This document shows positions 6,664 to 10,642 of a stretch of 10,642 nt of DNA, piece by piece. The position numbers were made by a program, and so were the translations under genes. The DNA is from Sporomusaceae bacterium UBA1887 (GTDB taxonomy: Bacteria; Bacillota; Negativicutes; Sporomusales; DSM-15969): the NCBI GenBank assembly GCA_002337925.1, contig DDHB01000082.1, positions 2,736 through 13,377 on the forward strand, read 5' to 3'. The notes under the pieces were generated by a model. It ran no database searches. It was not told the DNA's origin and saw nothing but the letters and a program-made list of their open reading frames with translations. The stretch's first letter is position 1; each line of letters opens with the position of its first letter.

Positions 6664-7853
6664 ATGTTTTACATATGAGTCATTTCGAAATACGCTATGG
6701 AGCAGAGAAACAATTACTGGATTATTTATTCCTTGCTGATCAATCTCCTAATGAGATACGGCATCATGTTTGCGCATTGCGGCTCAGCAGCTCAATCCAT
6801 GATGAATTGAAAAGAATGAACATACCACTTCTTATTACAAAACTATGGCCATGGAACGTTGCTGAATTGCGGGCCTTTGTAAAAAAGCATAACATTCATA
6901 TCTTACATGTCCACAATCAATTGCGCTTTCCCCTGCGCTCGCGAATTCTCCCAAAACTAGCAGGAGTACCACTAATCTTAGAGCATGAGCATGGAATGAT
7001 CTGGAATACATCCTCAACCCGGTTTATTAAATGCACGAATCATTTGGTAAATGCCAATATATGCAATTCAAATGCCGCTAAAATAATGTTAAACCATAAA
7101 TGTAATATCGATGCTCAAGTAATTTATAATGGAATTGCGCTTCCTACTGAAACCAAAGACAAACCCCTGCAATTAAAAATGAAGCTGGGGCTTTCCCCTA
7201 ACACGCCTATCGCCGGTTTTGTTGGCCGGCTCAACAATCCTAAGGGGTCTGAAGCCTTTATCAGAATGATCCCGCTTGTAAAAAAAACTCTGCCTCAAGC
7301 AAGGTTTGTTCTAGTTGGCGATGGCCCTATGCGCAGTAGTTTGGAAGCTGAAGCTAAGGATCTGAATATTCAAGATCACGTCTTTTTTATAGGCTATCAA
7401 AAAGATGCCCATTTGTTAATGGAAGACATGGATGTGGTCGTAGTCCCTTCCTTTAGAGAAGCTTTTGGGAATGTTGTTATTGAGGCAGCTTTGGCAAAAA
7501 AGCCGGTAATAGCCTCCAATGTAGATGGTTTGGCGGAAACGATTATTGACGGAGAAACCGGCTTTCTAGTTGATTGTACAGAGCCAATTATTTCTCGCAC
7601 GAAAGGGACAAACAGGCTCCCCCAATCTGTCGTAGACGGCCGTACACATACACTTAGATCACCCTATCTACCAAATACTGCAATGCTGGCAGAAAAAGTA
7701 GCAGCATGCCTGCAAAATCCTGAAATGTCATCATTATTGGGCAGCCAGGCCTATTTACGAGCCAAAAGCTTATTTTCTTTAGAACGTTATCGCATGGATC
7801 TAGACAATAAGTACCGGGAGCTTGTAAGTGCGAATCGACTCTCTTCACACTAA
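6654..7853 (+). CDS. Glycosyltransferase family 4 (GT-B retaining)
   Basis: A 399-residue cytoplasmic GT-B enzyme transferring a sugar from a nucleotide donor to a glycan acceptor. The N-terminal acceptor domain begins with a beta strand followed by GAEKQLL (16-22). The C-terminal donor domain (from about 183) has GFVGRLNNPKG (188-198), FVLVGDGP (218-225) and the GT4 EX7E motif, Glu269 to Glu277, in REAFGNVVIEAA. After the usual DGETGFLVD segment there is an extra stretch of about 35 residues (308-342) before the final helix region. It repeats a related pattern (VVDGRT...LRSPYLP). The ATG has GGGAG (6642-6646) 7 nt upstream and overlaps the deacetylase stop. Two tandem stops (TAA TAA) end the gene just before a strong terminator. 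Donor and acceptor are not predictable. Confidence 0.92.
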   Translation: MQINVLHMSHFEIRYGAEKQLLDYLFLADQSPNEIRHHVCALRLSSSIHDELKRMNIPLLITKLWPWNVAELRAFVKKHNIHILHVHNQLRFPLRSRILPKLAGVPLILEHEHGMIWNTSSTRFIKCTNHLVNANICNSNAAKIMLNHKCNIDAQVIYNGIALPTETKDKPLQLKMKLGLSPNTPIAGFVGRLNNPKGSEAFIRMIPLVKKTLPQARFVLVGDGPMRSSLEAEAKDLNIQDHVFFIGYQKDAHLLMEDMDVVVVPSFREAFGNVVIEAALAKKPVIASNVDGLAETIIDGETGFLVDCTEPIISRTKGTNRLPQSVVDGRTHTLRSPYLPNTAMLAEKVAACLQNPEMSSLLGSQAYLRAKSLFSLERYRMDLDNKYRELVSANRLSSH

Positions 7854-7880
7854 TAAGTACGATTTATTTTTTTATAGAAC

Positions 7881-7917
7881 AAGGCTGCTTCAGTAATAAC
7901 TGAAGCAGCCTTTCTTT
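7881..7917 (+). terminator. Rho-independent terminator of the GT9-deacetylase-GT4 operon
   Basis: A 14-bp perfect stem (7881-7894 with 7899-7912, core GGCTGCTTCAGT) with a 4-nt AATA loop is followed by TTTCTTT. It lies 27 bp after the GT4 stop. On the minus strand the stem is not directly followed by a strong T-run, so termination of the converging GT2 transcript here would be weaker. Confidence 0.92.
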
Positions 7918-7923
7918 AATCGT

Positions 7924-8886
7924 CTATAATAACCTCGCTATTTTCCACCATACCTTATTCTCTGAAAAAACAATTTTATATTTAAATTTATCAACCGTCT
8001 TTAAATGACTGGCATCCAGGTAAGGCAAATATATTGAGTACTCCTTATTAATCATTAATTGACGAGCCTCATCCTCGTAGCCATTCTTAATCATACGCCA
8101 CAAAAATCTATATAACTTGTAGGCAATTCTCCCGTATAATATCTGCTGCAATTCTTGTTTATCGTTTTGCGAATAAGACTGTGACAAAATATATTCAGCT
8201 GCTCTTTTAAAACCATAAATAGCATGAATATGCTTTTGCCACTTCCACTTTGCTGTAATCGCCGATCCTGTGCGAATCCGATAAATCATTAATTCCTCGG
8301 GAACAGCCTGTACCATAGCACTTGAGACTAACTTCCAAATAAATTCTTGATCCTGTCCGACAAGGCATCCTTCAGTAAACTGCAATTTAAGCCGGTCAAC
8401 TAACTCTTTCTGCACTAAAATAGCTCCAATGTGAAGTTGTGTCCCGCCTTCGATAACAGGAACCAGAATATTTCCACTGGTATAAGGATAGCTGAATTTT
8501 CTTGTTAAGCCGTTAGCATAAAGATGTGTATAACCACAATATGCCATATTATTATCACTTACCTGGAAGACAGTGAGTAATTTTTCTAAAAAATCCGGTT
8601 TCCACATATCATCGCCATCAAGAAAAGTCAAATATGTTCCTGAAGCATTCAATATCCCTGTATTTCTGGCTTTTGAGACACCACCATTAGTTTGACAAAG
8701 TAAGCGAAATCGATCATCATGCTGAATGAAATCCCGAATAACCTCTATCGTATTATCGATTGATCCATCATCAACAATTATTGCTTCCCAATTACTAAGT
8801 GTCTGATTTTGTATAGATTCAAGTGTTTCTTTAATAAAAGATCCCACGTTATACGCCGGTATAACTACAGATATGAGGTTATTCAT
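7924..8886 (-). CDS. Glycosyltransferase family 2 (GT-A)
   Basis: A 320-residue inverting GT-A enzyme. The N-terminal nucleotide-binding fold starts ISVVIPAYN (5-13). It continues through VDDGS (38-42) and GVSKARNTG (69-77) to the metal-binding DXD-type motif LDGDD (89-93). GQDQEF (177-182) sits where the catalytic base is usually found. The C-terminal part (about 215-320) is rich in Lys, Tyr and Trp with amphipathic helices and no full membrane span, suggesting peripheral membrane contact. The ATG at 8886 has AAGGAG 8 nt upstream. It follows manB by 37 bp on the same strand, so the two are very probably co-transcribed. It converges on the GT4 gene. The donor could be UDP-galactose (GalE) or a mannose nucleotide (ManB), but that is a guess from neighbours. 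Confidence 0.92.
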   Translation of the reverse strand: MNNLISVVIPAYNVGSFIKETLESIQNQTLSNWEAIIVDDGSIDNTIEVIRDFIQHDDRFRLLCQTNGGVSKARNTGILNASGTYLTFLDGDDMWKPDFLEKLLTVFQVSDNNMAYCGYTHLYANGLTRKFSYPYTSGNILVPVIEGGTQLHIGAILVQKELVDRLKLQFTEGCLVGQDQEFIWKLVSSAMVQAVPEELMIYRIRTGSAITAKWKWQKHIHAIYGFKRAAEYILSQSYSQNDKQELQQILYGRIAYKLYRFLWRMIKNGYEDEARQLMINKEYSIYLPYLDASHLKTVDKFKYKIVFSENKVWWKIARLL

Positions 8887-8923
8887 AATTTAGCTCCTTT
8901 TAACTTCCAGTTCCGTCCGGACA

Positions 8924-10300
8924 CTATTCCCTTTTACTGAAGCGGTCTATGAAGGCCAGCAACTCGGCTGTTTTAGCCTCCATCAGCGCTGCATCCGCCC
9001 TGGCTTCCACATTCAAGCGAATAACTGGCTCTGTATTAGACATCCGTAAATTAAATCGCCATTCTTCATACTCAACACCAAGCCCGTCAGTCCGGTCAAT
9101 CCGAGCAGCATCATTTACAAACTTTCTTTCCACATGCTCCAATACCTGTTTCGCATCCACCACAGTTCGATTGATCTCACCACTGCAGGGAAACTTAGCC
9201 ATACGCTCATTAACTAATACAGCTAGCGATTTTCCTGTAACACACATCGACAATGCGATCAAAAGCCACGGAATCATACCACTATCACAGTAAGCAAAAT
9301 CCCTAAAATAATGATGAGCCGACATTTCTCCTCCATATACGGCATCTTCATTACGCATGCGCTCTTTAATAAAGGCATGACCAGTCTTACTCTGTACTGG
9401 AATGCCGCCTAACTGCCTAACAAGCTCAATTGTATTCCAGGTTAAACGGGGATCATATATTATTTTAGCACCAGGCTGACGATGTAAAAAGGCCTGTGCT
9501 AAGAGGCCCACAATATAGTATCCTTCGATGAAATTACCCTCTTCATCAAATAGAAAGCAGCGATCAAAGTCTCCATCCCAGGCAATACCCAAATGCGCAC
9601 CTGTCTTACGTACAACAGCTGCTGTTGCTTCTCGATTCTCCGGCAGAAGAGGATTTGGTATTCCGTGCGGAAAAGTCCCATCAGGATGATGATAAACTTT
9701 AATCATTTCGAATGGCAAATGCTTTTCCAGGGCATCCAAAACTGGCCCGGCGCAGCCGTTACCGGCATTGACCACAATCTTTAAAGGCCGCAAATTCGAT
9801 ATATCAACATAATTTATTACATGTTGAATATAAGCATCCAAAATAGAGACTGACTGTACAGTCCCCTTTGCGCCTGGAAGTGCAGGCGCAAAGGCAGCAC
9901 TTACTGCCATTTCCTCAATATCTCGAAGACCAGTATCTCCACTTATCGGCTTAGAGCCAGCCTTCACCAGTTTCAAACCGTTATAATTCATGGGATTATG
10001 ACTGGCGGTCACCATAATTCCACCATCAGTATTCAAATGAAAAGTCGCAAAATAAACCTGCTCAGTTCCGCACAAACCAATGTCAAGCACGTCACAGCCC
10101 GCATCGGTCAACCCTTGTACCAGGGCCGTCGCCAGAGAGGGGCTGGATAGTCTGACATCACGACCGACAACAACTTTTTTAGCACCTAAAAATACCGCAT
10201 ATGACCGGCCAATACGATAAACAAGTTTCTCATTCAGCTCCTCCGGAACCCTTCCTCGTATGTCATATGCTTTAAAGGCACTTCTTGGCAAAGAATCCAT
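8924..10300 (-). CDS. manB: Phosphomannomutase/phosphoglucomutase (ManB/CpsG type)
   Basis: A cytoplasmic alpha-D-phosphohexomutase of 458 residues, close to E. coli CpsG (456) and Pseudomonas AlgC (463). It converts mannose 6-phosphate to mannose 1-phosphate and often glucose phosphates as well, on the way to GDP-mannose or UDP-glucose. All four domain signatures are present: the phosphoserine loop TASHNP (98-103, Ser100), the Mg2+ loop DGDFDR (242-247), the sugar-specificity loop GGEMSAH (323-329) and the phosphate-binding loop SNTEPVIR (421-428). The long segment after GGEMS ([18 protein letters not shown]) is characteristic of the CpsG/AlgC group and argues against a phosphoglucosamine mutase. 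The ATG at 10300 has a strong AAGGAGGG upstream. galE lies upstream and a GT2 gene downstream on the same strand. No mannose-1-phosphate guanylyltransferase is visible in this window. Confidence 0.95.
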   Translation of the reverse strand: MDSLPRSAFKAYDIRGRVPEELNEKLVYRIGRSYAVFLGAKKVVVGRDVRLSSPSLATALVQGLTDAGCDVLDIGLCGTEQVYFATFHLNTDGGIMVTASHNPMNYNGLKLVKAGSKPISGDTGLRDIEEMAVSAAFAPALPGAKGTVQSVSILDAYIQHVINYVDISNLRPLKIVVNAGNGCAGPVLDALEKHLPFEMIKVYHHPDGTFPHGIPNPLLPENREATAAVVRKTGAHLGIAWDGDFDRCFLFDEEGNFIEGYYIVGLLAQAFLHRQPGAKIIYDPRLTWNTIELVRQLGGIPVQSKTGHAFIKERMRNEDAVYGGEMSAHHYFRDFAYCDSGMIPWLLIALSMCVTGKSLAVLVNERMAKFPCSGEINRTVVDAKQVLEHVERKFVNDAARIDRTDGLGVEYEEWRFNLRMSNTEPVIRLNVEARADAALMEAKTAELLAFIDRFSKRE

Positions 10301-10323
10301 GTAAGCCCTCCTTCTCTATACTT

Positions 10324-10342
10324 GATCGTAATCATCACGATC
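10324..10342. repeat. Short inverted repeat in the manB leader
   Basis: GATCGT (10324-10329) and ACGATC (10337-10342) are separated by 7 bp. It lies between the predicted promoter and the manB ribosome binding site, where it could be an operator or a small leader hairpin. Chance occurrence is possible at this size. Confidence 0.35.
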
Positions 10343-10361
10343 GTTCTATTTTTATGCTATT

Positions 10362-10391
10362 ATTATATGTTTAGCAGTCAATACGAGTAAA
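10362..10391 (-). promoter_or_regulatory. Probable internal promoter for manB-GT2
   Basis: On the minus strand, TTTACT (10386-10391) and a perfect TATAAT (10362-10367) are separated by 18 bp in the 107-bp galE-manB spacer. A second -35-like TTGACT (10376-10381) lies too close to that -10 box, but could pair with the weaker TAGCAT 16 bp downstream. No terminator follows galE, so manB may be read both from this promoter and from upstream. Confidence 0.45.
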
Positions 10392-10407
10392 GGGCTTCAA
10401 AGTATTT

Positions 10408-10642
10408 TTATTTATTGAATCCCCTTGGATGTTCTTTGTGCCAAAACCATGCATCTTTTATTATGCTCGCTAAGTCACTGCAGCAAGGCTGCCAACTAAG
10501 CTCAGACTTTATCTTTTGCGATGATGCTATTAATACAGCGGGATCACCTGCCCTACGCTCAGTCTCTCTAACATTAATATTCATCCCCGTAATAGTCCTA
10601 GCATTATCAATTACTTCGCGAACGCTAAAGCCTTTCTCACAA
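10408..10642 (-). CDS. galE: UDP-glucose 4-epimerase, C-terminal end (5' part outside window)
   Basis: The last 77 codons of a minus-strand gene that enters from the right edge and stops at TAA (10408-10410). The translation carries the characteristic GalE C-terminus: GFSVREVIDNAR, then RRAGDPAVLIASSQKIKSEL, then a Trp in LSWQP, and the final DAWFWHKEHPRGF motif before a short tail. GalE is a cytoplasmic NAD-dependent short-chain dehydrogenase/reductase family enzyme interconverting UDP-glucose and UDP-galactose (some also UDP-GlcNAc and UDP-GalNAc). The NAD-binding and catalytic parts lie outside the window, so substrate range cannot be judged. It is upstream of manB on the same strand with 107 bp between. 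This fits a sugar-nucleotide supply role for the glycosyltransferases here. Confidence 0.93.
   Translation of the reverse strand, partial: CEKGFSVREVIDNARTITGMNINVRETERRAGDPAVLIASSQKIKSELSWQPCCSDLASIIKDAWFWHKEHPRGFNK

Noticed and set aside
8949..9293. Plus-strand open frame of 114 codons inside manB
   Set aside because: Antisense to manB, which has all four phosphohexomutase signatures. Ser/Thr-rich shadow translation.
1..10642. tRNA or rRNA genes, CRISPR arrays, transposases, phage genes or a replication origin
   Set aside because: I saw no cloverleaf with a tRNA T-loop, no regularly spaced repeats, no transposase or integrase motifs and no DnaA-box cluster. The window reads as metabolic and glycan genes.

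Overview
The window looks like a surface-glycan (LPS or exopolysaccharide) biosynthesis region from a diderm firmicute, most likely class Negativicutes (Sporomusa/Pelosinus-like). This placement is inferred. The ribosome binding sites are strong and firmicute-like (AAGGAGG, AAGGAG). They occur alongside a heptosyltransferase-type GT9 enzyme, an ElyC-like envelope protein and a signal-peptide protein that looks like an outer-membrane or periplasmic beta-protein. No 16S or other taxonomic marker is present.

Left third (1-3497). A minus-strand pair consists of glucose-6-phosphate isomerase (pgi, 1156-2607) followed by an exported beta-rich protein that runs off the left edge (1-1071). The two are separated by a short, strongly self-complementary spacer. 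Diverging from pgi on the plus strand is an ElyC/SanA/YdcF-family (DUF218) membrane protein (2742-3497).

Middle (3498-4146). This 649-bp stretch has no intact gene. It holds a weak hairpin, a broken remnant of a membrane-protein gene (3709-3951), a perfect 17-bp inverted repeat (3993-4039), a good extended -10 promoter whose -35 box lies inside that repeat (4034-4062), and a short leader RNA with mutually exclusive hairpins, one of which covers the ribosome binding site of the next gene.

Plus-strand glycan operon (4147-7853). It contains a GT9 glycosyltransferase, a membrane-anchored PIG-L/LmbE-type deacetylase with a C-terminal F5/8C-like carbohydrate-binding domain, and a GT4 glycosyltransferase. 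The last two overlap by 10 bp. A textbook terminator (7881-7917) ends the operon. These genes look more AT-rich than pgi, which is common for surface-polysaccharide genes.

Minus-strand sugar-nucleotide and transfer operon (7924-10642). It reads galE (3' end only), manB (phosphomannomutase/phosphoglucomutase), then a GT2 glycosyltransferase, with a probable internal promoter ahead of manB. It converges on the plus-strand operon.

Taken together, Pgi, ManB and GalE interconvert hexose phosphates and UDP-hexoses into sugar-nucleotide precursors. The GT9, GT4 and GT2 enzymes add sugars to a growing glycan, and the deacetylase probably removes N-acetyl groups from it. The least explained parts are the 3993-4146 control region, the pgi-downstream structured spacer, and the deacetylase-lectin fusion.
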